Below, one piece after another: positions 16,643 to 24,988 of a DNA stretch of 36,384 nt. This DNA is from an uncultured Campylobacter sp. (GTDB lineage Bacteria; Campylobacterota; Campylobacteria; Campylobacterales; Campylobacteraceae): the NCBI RefSeq assembly GCF_938002845.1, contig NZ_CALKZP010000016.1:1-36384 (forward strand), written 5' to 3'. Below the pieces are notes generated by a model. That model ran no database searches. It saw only the letters and a program-made list of their open reading frames with translations, and was not told the origin of the DNA. The position numbers and the translations under genes were made by a program. Each line of letters starts with the position of its first letter. Position 1 is the first letter of the stretch.

Positions 16643-17011
16643 CTAGCGCTCAAACTCTATCACAACCTCCTCCTCGCCGAACCACATCACGGAGTTCTTC
16701 ATATCGCAAAACCTCGCCTCATCCGCCATCAGCTCCGTTAGCGCCGCTCGCGCTACCTCGCTGTTTCGTGCATCCGCAAACGCCTGCACGCTTTCATACC
16801 ATAGCTCGCCCATCGCGTCGTAGCCAAACGCCGCCGTCTCGCGCCTGGTGCTCTGTCCCTCAATAAAGATGGGCATAGTTTTTGCATAGCGGACGATATT
16901 TAGTGCCTTTTGATTAGCCAAAACCTTTTGTGAATGCGCCGCCCAGTGTGCCACAAACTCCTGCTGCGTGATACCCGGCGCCTTTTTTACTAACATCGTG
17001 ATCTTAAACAT
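16643..17011 (-). CDS. EthD-domain (dimeric alpha-beta barrel) protein
   Basis: A 122-residue small cytoplasmic protein matching the EthD family of ferredoxin-like dimeric alpha-beta barrels. The pattern is FKITMLVKKAPGITQQEFVAHW at the start, the following H of AAHS, then a Tyr-rich middle with GYDAMGELWYES (about 73-84), and the closing strand VMWFGEEEVVIEF. The first strand and the FxxHW motif are characteristic. EthD proteins accompany various degradation pathways, but no pathway genes are adjacent, so the role is open. It stands alone between repeat-rich gaps. Confidence 0.78.
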   Translation of the reverse strand: MFKITMLVKKAPGITQQEFVAHWAAHSQKVLANQKALNIVRYAKTMPIFIEGQSTRRETAAFGYDAMGELWYESVQAFADARNSEVARAALTELMADEARFCDMKNSVMWFGEEEVVIEFER

Positions 17012-17457
17012 AACCGCTCCCTAAATGAAATTTATCGCAAATTTGCGCCCTATTCTATGATGCATACGCGTTTTTGCAATTTTGCTTAGCGTTCTTTGCG
17101 TCTAAATAGACCTTGAAAAAACTTAAATAGCAGCCGTGCGCGCGAGCACAAATCGCCAAAAATGCATAAACCTCGCCGATTAAAACTTAAATCGCTGTCA
17201 ATCTCACTCGGTTTGACTGTCTATGGAGTAATTTTACGGCTACCGCCAAAATAAATTCCGCAGGCTCTTTGCGGGCAAATCAAAATTCTGCCGAGCTTTA
17301 GCAGACGATGAAAATTTTACCGACTTTTGACGCGCATAAATTCCGTCCGTTTAGGCGGGCAAGATAAAATTTTGCAAGCATTAAGTGATCGGCAAAACAG
17401 ACGAGTGGCAATTCTTTCTTGCGCAGCTGCGCGCGAATTGCGTTGCTGCACGCGCGC
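17012..17457. other. Intergenic region, no gene seen
   Basis: About 445 bases with no supported gene. Some seven RAATTY sites are scattered in it, including AAATTC, AAATTT and adjacent GC-rich stretches. A GC-rich tail (17400-17457) leads into the ruvX stop. No RNA gene was recognised. Confidence 0.5.
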
Positions 17458-17850
17458 CTAGCCCTTGCTCGCCAAAAACCTCTGCAAAATTATCGTCGCG
17501 GCGATGCTATCAAAGCGCGGATCTTTGCCGCCGCCTTTAGCGCCTTTGCTCGCAAACTCCGCCGCTTCGGCGCTCGAAAAGCTCTCGTCTTGGAATTTTA
17601 TATCGCCGTCAAAATCCAGCAGCGAGGCGAAGTGGCGTATGCGCCTGCTCATCTCCTCCTCGCTCGCCCCGCCGCGCGGCACGCCCAGCACGAGCACGCT
17701 GGCGCCCTTTTCGCGCAGCAGCTCGCTTAGCTCGCGCGCGGCTTGGGTGCGGTTTTTGCGCAGGATCGGATCGCACGGAAGCGGCGTCTTATCGTCGGGT
17801 GCCGCCGCCACGCCGATACGTTTAAGCCCAAGATCGATCGCAACTATCAA
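17458..17850 (-). CDS. ruvX: Putative pre-16S rRNA nuclease / Holliday junction resolvase RuvX (YqgF)
   Basis: A 130-residue RNase H-fold protein of the YqgF/RuvX family, implicated in pre-16S rRNA 5' maturation and proposed as a Holliday junction resolvase. The first catalytic Asp is in MIVAIDLGLKRIG (Asp6). The second motif VLVLGVPRG (about 53-61) replaces the usual LGLP. DESFSSAEAAEF (about 88-99) and DPRFDSIAATIILQRFL (about 109-125) carry the remaining family motifs. Length is typical. About 200 bases of repeat-poor DNA separate it from dprA upstream; the dprA-ruvX order matches, from memory, Cj0634-Cj0635 of C. jejuni. Confidence 0.87.
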   Translation of the reverse strand: MIVAIDLGLKRIGVAAAPDDKTPLPCDPILRKNRTQAARELSELLREKGASVLVLGVPRGGASEEEMSRRIRHFASLLDFDGDIKFQDESFSSAEAAEFASKGAKGGGKDPRFDSIAATIILQRFLASKG

Positions 17851-18051
17851 AATTTTATCCTTTTTAATTCAGCTTCGGCAAGCCGTATTGATCTGCTCTG
17901 AGGCTTCGACACGACCTGCGGAAGGTAAAATTTTACCGAGCCGTCTTTTTTCTAAATTTAAACACCGACCGCGCAGACTACGCGCTATACAAACAAGCCG
18001 CACCGGCGGGTGGAGCCGATCAAACCGCGGCAAGCAAACGCCGATCATCGG

Positions 18052-18840
18052 CTATTTTACCACGATCTTTGCGCCTAAAATTTCGATCCTACCTTCAAGC
18101 TCGTATTCGTAAATTTTATCGCCGAAGCGTTCGATCGCCGCTTGCAGATCGGAATTTAGCGCTAAAAATTCCATCACCTCATCCTGTGCGCGCTCAGTGT
18201 TTTGCGGCGTCTGCGGAGCCAAAGACGCAACAAACTCGCCAAAATCCGCGATCAGCCGCGCCTGAGATTTTGCGAGCAGATCGTTCGTGCCCGCGCTCTC
18301 GTCTATGCGGTGCGGCAGCACGTAGACGGGTACGCCCATCTCGCGGGCCAGGCGCGCGCTTTGCAGCGAGCCGCTGCGGGGCTCTGCTTGAGCGACGATC
18401 AGCGCTTCGGACAGCGCCACGACGATGCGGTTGCGCTGCAAAAACTGAAATCCGCGCGCGCTTACGCCGTCCTCATACTCGCTAAGCGCGAGGCTGCGCT
18501 CGTAAATTTTGCCGATCATGGCGGCGTTTTGCGCGGGATAAATTTGATCAAGGCCGTTGCCAAAAACCGCGATCGTATTTGGAAACGCCCCTTCGTGCGC
18601 GGCTATGTCGCAGCCGATCGCCGCGCCGCTTACGACGCAAAAGTCCGCATCGCTCAAAGCACGCGCGAGGCGCAGGATCAAATTTTTGCTATAAACGCTC
18701 ATTTTACGCGAGCCCACGATCGAGATGCGGCGCTTTTGTAGTAGCGCGGGCTCGCCCCTAAAATACAGCCGCGCGGGCTCGCTTGCGCCGAGCCTTTTTA
18801 AGCTTGGAATTTTAAAACCGAGCTCACTCGTAGTACTCAT
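18052..18840 (-). CDS. dprA: DNA processing protein DprA
   Basis: A 262-residue DprA/Smf protein that binds incoming single-stranded DNA and loads RecA during natural transformation. The Rossmann-like core is intact: VGSRKMS (42-48), SGAAIGCDIAAH (71-82), FGNGLDQIYP (93-102), QRNRIVVALSEALIVAQA (135-152) and RSGSL (155-159). The C-terminal region is short, as in other Epsilonproteobacteria. The start overlaps the deacetylase gene by 17 bases. Its presence argues for natural competence, which matters for the RAATTY repeats seen across the window. Confidence 0.9.
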   Translation of the reverse strand: MSTTSELGFKIPSLKRLGASEPARLYFRGEPALLQKRRISIVGSRKMSVYSKNLILRLARALSDADFCVVSGAAIGCDIAAHEGAFPNTIAVFGNGLDQIYPAQNAAMIGKIYERSLALSEYEDGVSARGFQFLQRNRIVVALSEALIVAQAEPRSGSLQSARLAREMGVPVYVLPHRIDESAGTNDLLAKSQARLIADFGEFVASLAPQTPQNTERAQDEVMEFLALNSDLQAAIERFGDKIYEYELEGRIEILGAKIVVK

Positions 18841-20014
18841 AAATTTCGTCCAAATAGACCAAATCGACCTCGCCTAGGATGTCGGCGCTGTTTGCAAGCG
18901 CGCGCAAAGTGGAGCTTTTGGGATGGCCGATAGCGATGGCGTAACCCTGTTTTTTAGCAAGCGTCACGGCTTCGCGCAGCTTTTTGCGCACCGCAGCGAC
19001 GCTGTTTTGATTATCTAAAAACACATCGCGATGTACATATCGCATACCAAGCCCGTTCATCGCCGCCTTAGCCTTGGTAGCGGGGCTCGTGCGCGAGTCG
19101 ATAAATAAAAATCCATGCTCGTTCATCGCGCGCAGTAGGTTTTGCATCGCGCGCTCGTCGGCTGTAAATTTAGAACCGGTGTGGTTGTTTATAAATTTAG
19201 CGTTCGGAAAGTCCGCGCGCAGCTTGGCTATGACGCCGCGCAGCTTCTCGTAATTATCCGAAGTTCGCAGCGTTGCGGAATTATTTTTGGCAGAGCTCGC
19301 CTCCATCGGCAGGTGGATCGCGTAATGCTCAAAGCCGCGAGCGAGCGAGCGCGTGTCCTTGCGCTGATACTCGGGCGGGAAGATGGACGGCGTCACGCGC
19401 ACGGGCAGTGCGGCGATCTTCTGCGCCTGCTCGTCGGTGCCTACGTCGTCGATGATGATCGCTAGCTTTGCGCGAGAGCCTGCGGGCAAAGCCTTGCGCG
19501 GCGATTTAGAAAGATCGTCTGCACCGCTAGAAGCGTGGCTTTGCGCGGTAGAATTTATGGAATTTTCGGGCGCGGAATTTGCAGCGGTAAAATTTACGTC
19601 AGATCCGTCGCTCGCCGAATTTGCGGCGGCGGAATTTGCGGAAGCCGTATAATTTACGGAATTTTGAAAATTGCCGTTTGTAGAATTTTGTCCTGCGGAA
19701 TTTTGCGATGCGGGCTCTACGGGAAGCTTCGGCGTAGTTACGTTTTGCTCGGCGATCTTATCAAGCTCCTTTTGAATCAGCGCTTCCTTCTGTGCAGCGC
19801 TTAAATGCGGCTTTTTACTGCGAGAATCGGAATAGCTTTCGGGAGTTTGTTTGCGCGAACTTTGCTGCAACGCGGCTTTATTGCCCGAAAATACGAGATC
19901 CAAAACCGCGTAGGTAACCGCACCGCTTAAAAAGCATAAGATTACGACAAAGGCGATCGCTATGTAATTGATCGGGCGCTTTTTGCGGCGCCCGCGCGGA
20001 TTTGTATTAGCCAA
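18824..20014 (-). CDS. Divergent polysaccharide deacetylase family protein (YibQ/DUF610-like) with RAATTY insert
   Basis: A 396-residue membrane-anchored protein with a basic N-terminus, one membrane helix (about 16-40) and a periplasmic domain of the divergent polysaccharide deacetylase family. The domain begins at KLAIIIDDVG (183-192), then TPSIFPP, HYAIHLPMEASS, FINNHTGSKF and FLFIDSRTSP follow in the expected order. A similar protein sits between ilvC and dprA in C. jejuni (Cj0633, from memory). Residues about 100-168 are an Asn/Ser/Ala-rich linker encoded by DNA with about nine RAATTY hexamers in 207 bases (19511-19717). The linker separates anchor and enzyme domain, so it is probably tolerated. 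Substrate unknown. Confidence 0.82.
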   Translation of the reverse strand: MANTNPRGRRKKRPINYIAIAFVVILCFLSGAVTYAVLDLVFSGNKAALQQSSRKQTPESYSDSRSKKPHLSAAQKEALIQKELDKIAEQNVTTPKLPVEPASQNSAGQNSTNGNFQNSVNYTASANSAAANSASDGSDVNFTAANSAPENSINSTAQSHASSGADDLSKSPRKALPAGSRAKLAIIIDDVGTDEQAQKIAALPVRVTPSIFPPEYQRKDTRSLARGFEHYAIHLPMEASSAKNNSATLRTSDNYEKLRGVIAKLRADFPNAKFINNHTGSKFTADERAMQNLLRAMNEHGFLFIDSRTSPATKAKAAMNGLGMRYVHRDVFLDNQNSVAAVRKKLREAVTLAKKQGYAIAIGHPKSSTLRALANSADILGEVDLVYLDEIYEYYE

Positions 20015-20027
20015 AGCTCAGCCGAAA

Positions 20028-21050
20028 TCAGTTTTTATCTTTGTTTATGAGCTTACCCTTGGCGATCCACGGCATCATCGCGCGAAGCTTCTCGCCGGTT
20101 TTGCTAAGCAAGCTGTTTGCCGTGATGTTGCGCTCGGCGTTCATCCGAACATAGCCCGCCTTGCGCTCGAGGATGAAGTCTTTTGCAAATTTGCCGTTTT
20201 GGATCTCCTTTAGCACCTCTTTCATCGCCGCTTTGCTGCTTTCGTTTACGACGCGGTTACCGCTTACGTAATCGCCGTATTCTGCGGTATTTGAGATCGA
20301 GTAGCGCATATCGGCCATACCGCCTTGATAGATGAGATCCACAATCAGCTTCATCTCGTGCTGGCACTCAAAATACGCCATCTCAGGCTCATATCCCGCC
20401 TCGACGAGGGTCTCAAAGCCCGCATTAATGAGCGCGCAAAGTCCGCCGCAAAGCACAGCCTGCTCGCCGAAAAGATCGGTCTCGGTCTCTGCTTTAAAAG
20501 TCGTTTCGATGATGCCGGTGCGGCCGCCGCCGATCGCGCTTGCGTAGCTTAGAGCAAGCTCTTTGGCTCTGCCGCTTTCGTTTTGCGAAACGGCGATCAG
20601 CATCGGTACGCCGCCGCCGCTTACGAACTCGTTGCGGACGGTGTGGCCCGGGGCTTTCGGAGCGATCATAATGCAGTCGATGCCCTTTGGAGGGACGATC
20701 TGTCCGAAGTGGATATTAAAGCCGTGCGCGAACGCGATCGCGTTGCCCTCGCTTAAATTCGGCTCGATCTCCGCTTTGAAAATATCGCCTTGAAACTCAT
20801 CGGGCGTTAGGATCATTACGACGTCTGCGGCCTTCGTAGCCTCGCCGACGCTCATTACTTTAAAGCCCTTTGCCTCAGCCTTGCTCCAGCTCGCGCCGCC
20901 CTTTTTAAGACCCACGATAACTTCTACGCCGCTATCTCGCAAATTTTCGGCGTGAGCGTGTCCCTGCGAGCCAAAGCCAATCATAGCGACCTTTTTAGCC
21001 TTAATCAAACCCAAATCGCAATCTTTGTCGTAAAAAACATTTATTGCCAT
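20028..21050 (-). CDS. ilvC: Ketol-acid reductoisomerase IlvC
   Basis: A 340-residue class I (short-form) ketol-acid reductoisomerase, converting acetolactate to dihydroxyisovalerate with NADPH and Mg2+ in valine, leucine and isoleucine synthesis. Motifs include GFGSQGHAHAENLRDSG for cofactor binding, the Mg2+-binding segment GIIETTFKAETETDLFGEQ, and the C-terminal EILKEIQNGKFAKDF-like region (here KEVLKEIQNGKFAKDF). The frame extends ten codons upstream to 21080, but MAINVFYDKD at 21050 is preferred. AAGGA lies 6-7 bases before it, and the likely -10 at 21082-21087 puts the upstream ATG at the transcription start. Confidence 0.95.
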   Translation of the reverse strand: MAINVFYDKDCDLGLIKAKKVAMIGFGSQGHAHAENLRDSGVEVIVGLKKGGASWSKAEAKGFKVMSVGEATKAADVVMILTPDEFQGDIFKAEIEPNLSEGNAIAFAHGFNIHFGQIVPPKGIDCIMIAPKAPGHTVRNEFVSGGGVPMLIAVSQNESGRAKELALSYASAIGGGRTGIIETTFKAETETDLFGEQAVLCGGLCALINAGFETLVEAGYEPEMAYFECQHEMKLIVDLIYQGGMADMRYSISNTAEYGDYVSGNRVVNESSKAAMKEVLKEIQNGKFAKDFILERKAGYVRMNAERNITANSLLSKTGEKLRAMMPWIAKGKLINKDKN

Positions 21051-21081
21051 AACGCATCCTTTTTTAAAAAATTTAGGCAAG

Positions 21082-21087
21082 ATTGTA
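21082..21087 (-). promoter_or_regulatory. Probable -10 box of the ilvC operon
   Basis: On the minus strand TTTTAGCTACAATCTTGCC contains a Campylobacter-style -10 (TACAAT) about 32 bases before the chosen ilvC start at 21050. It supports transcription of ilvC and the downstream deacetylase-dprA-ruvX genes. Confidence 0.5.
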
Positions 21088-21187
21088 GCTAAAATTTGCT
21101 TTTATGCAGATAAACCGCGCGCCGCAAGGGCGGATAAAGAAATTTTAAGCTATCATTGAGGCATAATTTAGCTTTGAAGGAGCGAAA

Positions 21188-22165
21188 ATGAAAGTGGGAT
21201 TTATCGGCGGCGGAAATATGGGCGAGGCAATGATCGCAGCACTTTGCGGAGCCGGTGGACGAGATTGCGCGGCGAGCGGAGAAAATTTTACAGAGGATAA
21301 AAAAAATTGCACGGCGGGCGAAGAAAATTGCGCGCACGGCGGGCAAAATTCTATGCCCGATACTCAAAGCTTTGCGGCTTGCGGGCAGAATTCCGCAAAT
21401 TTAGAGCAGAATTTTGCGAGCCGCAAACGTGATTTCGCCTGCGCGCAGCCCGCCTCCGATACGAAGTTTCAAGTCCTAGCTTATGCTAGAAGCAAAAACG
21501 AAGTCTTACGCAAGCGCTACGGCGTGCAAATTTTACAAGACGAAACGCAGCTGGCGCACGAAGCGGATATGATCGTGCTCGCGACCAAGCCCGCTAGCTA
21601 CGAGGGGATTTTGCGCCTGATCGCGCCGGAGCTTGCGGGCAAAATCTTGCTTCTTTTGGCGCCGAATTTCAAGCTGGAGTGCGCCCAAAATATCGTAGGT
21701 GCGGACGTTTTCGTGGCTCGCGCGATGCCAAACGTCGCTGCGGGTATCGGCGCGTCGGCTACGGCGCTGTGCTACGGCGAGTATTTTGATGAGGCTAGTC
21801 GGGAGATCGTACGAGCCCTGGCCGCCAAAATCGGCAAATTTTACGAGATAGACGAGTCGAGCTTTGCCGCATTTACGGGGATCGCAGGGAGTCTGCCTGC
21901 GTATGTGTGCGCCTTTATCGAGGCTGCGGCGGATGCGGGCGTGCGTGGCGGACTACCGCGGGCGCTGTGCTACGACGCGGTAGCGGCGGCGGTAGAGGGC
22001 ACGGCGCGTCTGCTGCAAAGCGGCAGGCGCCCATCGGAGCTCAAAGACGCGGTCTGCTCGCCTGCGGGCACGACGATAGAGGGGCTGGCGGCACTGGAGG
22101 CGGCTGGGTTTCGCGCAGCGGTAATGGCGGCGATCGAAGCGTGCATCGTCAAAGCTCGCAGTTAG
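21188..22165 (+). CDS. proC: Pyrroline-5-carboxylate reductase ProC with RAATTY insertion
   Basis: ProC reduces pyrroline-5-carboxylate to proline. The N-terminal Rossmann start is MKVGFIGGGNMGEAMIAAL (1-19). The normal continuation FQVLAYARSKNEVLRKRYG appears only at about residue 94. In between, residues about 23-91 are a Cys/Asn/Gly-rich insertion of short units (SGENF, AGEENC, GGQNS, CGQNS, EQNFA). The rest is orthodox: IVLATKP (129-135), ARAMPNVAA, and the C-terminal GIAGSLPAYV and SPAGTTIEGL motifs. Total 325 residues against the usual 255-275. The insert falls in the loop after the first Rossmann helix, close to the NADPH site. GAAGGAG precedes the ATG. Divergent from ilvC. Confidence 0.88.
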   Translation: MKVGFIGGGNMGEAMIAALCGAGGRDCAASGENFTEDKKNCTAGEENCAHGGQNSMPDTQSFAACGQNSANLEQNFASRKRDFACAQPASDTKFQVLAYARSKNEVLRKRYGVQILQDETQLAHEADMIVLATKPASYEGILRLIAPELAGKILLLLAPNFKLECAQNIVGADVFVARAMPNVAAGIGASATALCYGEYFDEASREIVRALAAKIGKFYEIDESSFAAFTGIAGSLPAYVCAFIEAAADAGVRGGLPRALCYDAVAAAVEGTARLLQSGRRPSELKDAVCSPAGTTIEGLAALEAAGFRAAVMAAIEACIVKARS

Positions 22166-22866
22166 CCTCGTCGCACCTCGTCGGTTTCGGATTTCAAACA
22201 TAGCGCGTTTGCTGGCGCGCTAGCATTGGGATTCTGTGCGGGCGTTCTCTAGCAAAATTTTGCCTTATCTTTAAATCGAATGAGTTTGCCCGCTCCTGCA
22301 GCGGCGGAATTTACGAGCCTTATGGCTAGCGAGCCGGTAAGCTCGTATTGCATTTAAATTTTAAAATTTAGAGATTTTGGGAAATTTTAATTCAAAATTT
22401 CGCTCTTAAAATTCTAAATTTGTAGGATTATAAATTTAGCGCTCGCAGCAGGGCAAAATTTTGATTTTTAGCGGCGCGAGCCTACGTCCACAACCATTAA
22501 AATCAAAATTTAGCGCAGCATAGTAGATGCGCCCGCGACTGCGAACTTGCTGGATAAAAAATCAAGCCAAGAACGCAAGCGCTAAAAGAGTGCGTCCTGC
22601 GCTGCGGTCTTGCGAGATACAAATGCAAGCCGCGAATTTCATCGCTCGCGCAAAGAGCAAAGCAAAACTAGCCGCGGAAGCATATTTTACTACCAGAGCA
22701 AGCCGCATCAAAACGCATTTCGCCGCCCCGGCGAGCCTTAAATTTAAACTACGCTTCGCCGCCGAGCTGCAAACCAAACCTGTGCTCCAAACCCTGTCAA
22801 TCTGCGCAATAAAATTTGACTTTTCATCCGGTCAGAACTTCGCACGCAAAACCGCGATAAGCAAGA
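22166..22866. repeat. Repeat-rich intergenic region
   Basis: No supported gene in 701 bases. The left part (22255-22515) carries a dense run of RAATTY sites, including a perfect 16-bp palindrome TAAATTTTAAAATTTA at 22355-22370. The right part is GC-richer, with GCAAGCCGC-like repeats. A 115-codon plus-strand frame at 22527-22874 has no good ribosome-binding site and a composition expected from the repeats. Confidence 0.55.
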
Positions 22867-23505
22867 TCAGATAAATTCCTTCTCTAAAGGCTGCTTCGCG
22901 TTGCCGTCTGCGTCAAAAAGCACCCGCCCGCAGACCTCGCAAACCTCGTCTCTAGGAGAGGGCTCGTCCGCATCCAGCTGCCACGCGGACATCTCGCCGC
23001 ACTCACAGTTTATGACGTAAAGGATCTGCCTTTTGCGGCGCTTGCCCCACGGCGCGATATCCCAAAATAGCTCCTCGCGCTTGCCTAGCTTTTTAAAATC
23101 TTTCTCGGCGTCCTTGTGCGCGACGAGCAGATAATAAGCGTCGCTATGAAGATCCAAAGTAAAGAGCCTAAAATTGCTCTTCTTCAGCGCCTTTTGAAAC
23201 TCGTTCATCAAAAATAGGCTCGCATCGCCGCGCTCGAAACCCTCTTTTTTCGCTTCTTTTTCGAGCTTCGCGTAAATTTTATCGCACTCTAGAGCCACGC
23301 CGCTTTGCAATGCACCTAGCCTAGAGCTGATAAATTTGCCTGCGTCTCCAGTCTCGTCCTCGCCGACCCAGTCAAGCATCCAAACAAGCCCTTTTCCGAT
23401 AAGCGCATCCAAAAACTCGCCGTCATTCATCTCGCCCGTTTTCTCAAAACCGCCCGTCTCGCCCGCCGTCAAATGCTTTAGGACGCAGCACTGATCCTTC
23501 GTCAT
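22867..23505 (-). CDS. Hypothetical protein, possible DUF6630-like, C-terminal zinc-ribbon-like cysteines
   Basis: A 212-residue soluble acidic protein with no signal peptide. The central stretch FRLFTLDLHSDAYYLLVAHKDAEKDF (about 118-143) recalls DUF6630-type proteins, but I hold this only as a suggestion. The C-terminal third has two cysteine pairs, CECG and CEVCG, 30 residues apart, suggesting a zinc ribbon. AAAGGAG precedes the ATG. It is divergent from the DUF4299-like gene, with promoters between them. The surrounding 22.8-27 kb block of small unknown proteins looks accessory. Confidence 0.65.
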   Translation of the reverse strand: MTKDQCCVLKHLTAGETGGFEKTGEMNDGEFLDALIGKGLVWMLDWVGEDETGDAGKFISSRLGALQSGVALECDKIYAKLEKEAKKEGFERGDASLFLMNEFQKALKKSNFRLFTLDLHSDAYYLLVAHKDAEKDFKKLGKREELFWDIAPWGKRRKRQILYVINCECGEMSAWQLDADEPSPRDEVCEVCGRVLFDADGNAKQPLEKEFI

Positions 23506-23633
23506 CTTCGCTCCTTTGATTAAATTCGCCGCCTATGCGACCCACTTAAATTTTACTCTCAAAAAGCTTTAAGCTTACTTTTCGCAACTCCTTACGCCGC
23601 AAATTTAGCTCGCGGCGGCGGGTAAAATTTCGC

Positions 23634-23639
23634 TATAAT
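23634..23639 (+). promoter_or_regulatory. Sigma70 -10 box for the DUF4299-like gene
   Basis: TTTCGCTATAATTTTGCC contains a consensus TATAAT 28 bases before the ATG at 23667. It is followed by AAAGGAG at 23654-23660. Confidence 0.65.
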
Positions 23640-23666
23640 TTTGCCAATTTAACAAAGGAGAAAACG

Positions 23667-24596
23667 ATGAGCGTAGAATTCCGCGTCAAAAACAAAAAGC
23701 GACCGCTATTTATGGGGTATTCGGACGCTATGAGCGTTAGCAAGGCATTGGAGCTCCTGCCCGATCTATCGGTGTTTGGCATAGATGAGAGTGCCGAGGA
23801 CTTTGGCGAGAGGGCGTTTTTAAAATCGCCTTTGAGCGAGTATGAGTGTTTGATTTTGGGCGTGCGGGGCAAGAGCGGGCGCGGGATGGAGCTAAGATAT
23901 GACGAGGAGCAGCAAAGCTACGCCGTGCGCGTAAATACGCCCGCGACGGTCTTTGATTGGGTTTTAGCAATCTCGTATCTGCAGGCGCTATCTAAGCAGC
24001 TAGGAAGCGAGATCACGGATGAAAACGGCGAAATTTACACTCACGACAGGATAGAGCAATTCGACTACGAGCGCGATATAGCGGCGGGGCTACATTCGAT
24101 AGATCAGCACTTAAACGGCGATACGGAGGTAAATTTTTGCTACGGAGTAGAGAGGCCTTTTGCGATAAACCGCGCGATGATGGATGAAATTTTAACCTCA
24201 TACAACCCCTCTGCCGAGTTTAGCAAGCGACTAACCGAGGTGCAATATCTCGACGCTTACAGCGCGCACCAGAGGTTTTACCGAAATGGAGATGACGGCA
24301 CAATAATGGGCTCATACGCGCTCACGCAGAACCTGCCCACTATCCTGCCCTACAAGCCGCTTGTGGAGTGGCAAAACGCGGAGATGCTGAAAAATAGCGA
24401 CGTAGCGCGCTGGCAGATCGCGCTCATAGGCATAGAGGGCGACGAAAACGACCCAGGTAACTACCGCGCGATCGCCGAGCTGGAATATGGCGAGTTTATC
24501 GCGCGGCTGCCGAAGCAAAACTACCGCTTCATCGATGCTAGCTATATTTTGGTGGGTGGGCTAAACGCTGAGCAGCTAAAGGCGCTGGCAGACTAA
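23667..24596 (+). CDS. DUF4299 family protein
   Basis: A 309-residue soluble acidic protein resembling the DUF4299 family by its opening MSVEFRVKNKKRPLFMGYSD and by the later LGVRGKSGRGMELRYDEEQQSYAVRVNTPA region. The function of the family is unknown; members occur sporadically in Firmicutes, Bacteroidetes and others, often near small unknown proteins. No signal peptide, membrane segment or catalytic motif is visible. A strong AAAGGAG and a consensus -10 precede it. Codon use appears similar to the neighbours. Confidence 0.7.
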   Translation: MSVEFRVKNKKRPLFMGYSDAMSVSKALELLPDLSVFGIDESAEDFGERAFLKSPLSEYECLILGVRGKSGRGMELRYDEEQQSYAVRVNTPATVFDWVLAISYLQALSKQLGSEITDENGEIYTHDRIEQFDYERDIAAGLHSIDQHLNGDTEVNFCYGVERPFAINRAMMDEILTSYNPSAEFSKRLTEVQYLDAYSAHQRFYRNGDDGTIMGSYALTQNLPTILPYKPLVEWQNAEMLKNSDVARWQIALIGIEGDENDPGNYRAIAELEYGEFIARLPKQNYRFIDASYILVGGLNAEQLKALAD

Positions 24597-24769
24597 ATTT
24601 TACTTGCGGTGAAATTCTACAGAATTTTATCGAGGATTGACGCCGCAAAATTTAAAGCCATCGAGGCTTAACGTTGCAAATCTAAAGTAGCAGAATTTGT
24701 GGTAAATCTCGCGGCGGGCAAAATTCTAAAAGGCGGAATTTTATCGCGATGAGATATTTTAGGTTTATC

Positions 24770-24803
24770 ACGGTAAAATTCCGTTGCGATAGAATTTTAC
24801 CGT
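24770..24803. repeat. 12-bp perfect inverted repeat with RAATTY arms
   Basis: ACGGTAAAATTC (24770-24781) is perfectly inverted as GAATTTTACCGT (24792-24803) around a 10-base loop. It lies 174 bases after the DUF4299-like stop. The same 12-bp stem/10-base loop geometry recurs at 28554-28587. Confidence 0.7.
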
Positions 24804-24806
24804 CAT

Positions 24807-24956
24807 ATGGTTGACGCGCTAAACAGTGCCCGACCGAAAGAAGCTAAAGGCGATCTGTTTCTCGAACGATCCCGCGATGAAAAAATAAATATTATCGTAT
24901 CTTACGGTATTTACACAGCAAACGACGCTTCAGGTGGAATCTTAGATCAGCTTTAA
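24807..24956 (+). CDS. Small open frame, possible gene remnant
   Basis: An open frame of 49 codons beginning MVDALNSARPKEAKGDLF and ending GGILDQL, followed by TAATAA. Its composition looks like real protein, with no repeat-derived peptides. There is no ribosome-binding site before the ATG; the hairpin at 24770-24803 lies directly upstream. It could be the surviving 3' end of a lost gene. No family recognised. Confidence 0.25.
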   Translation: MVDALNSARPKEAKGDLFLERSRDEKINIIVSYGIYTANDASGGILDQL

Positions 24957-24988
24957 TAAACGGGCGTGAACGAAATTAAGGAAATGAA

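Noticed and set aside
21051..21080. Upstream ATG extending IlvC by ten residues
   Set aside because: It lies at the predicted transcription start, lacks a ribosome-binding site, and the MAINV start has AAGGA at correct spacing and fits the family length.
22527..22874. Plus-strand open frame of 115 codons
   Set aside because: No convincing ribosome-binding site, Lys/Ala/Arg-rich composition expected from GC-rich repeats, no recognisable family, and it overlaps the end of the gene at 22867.
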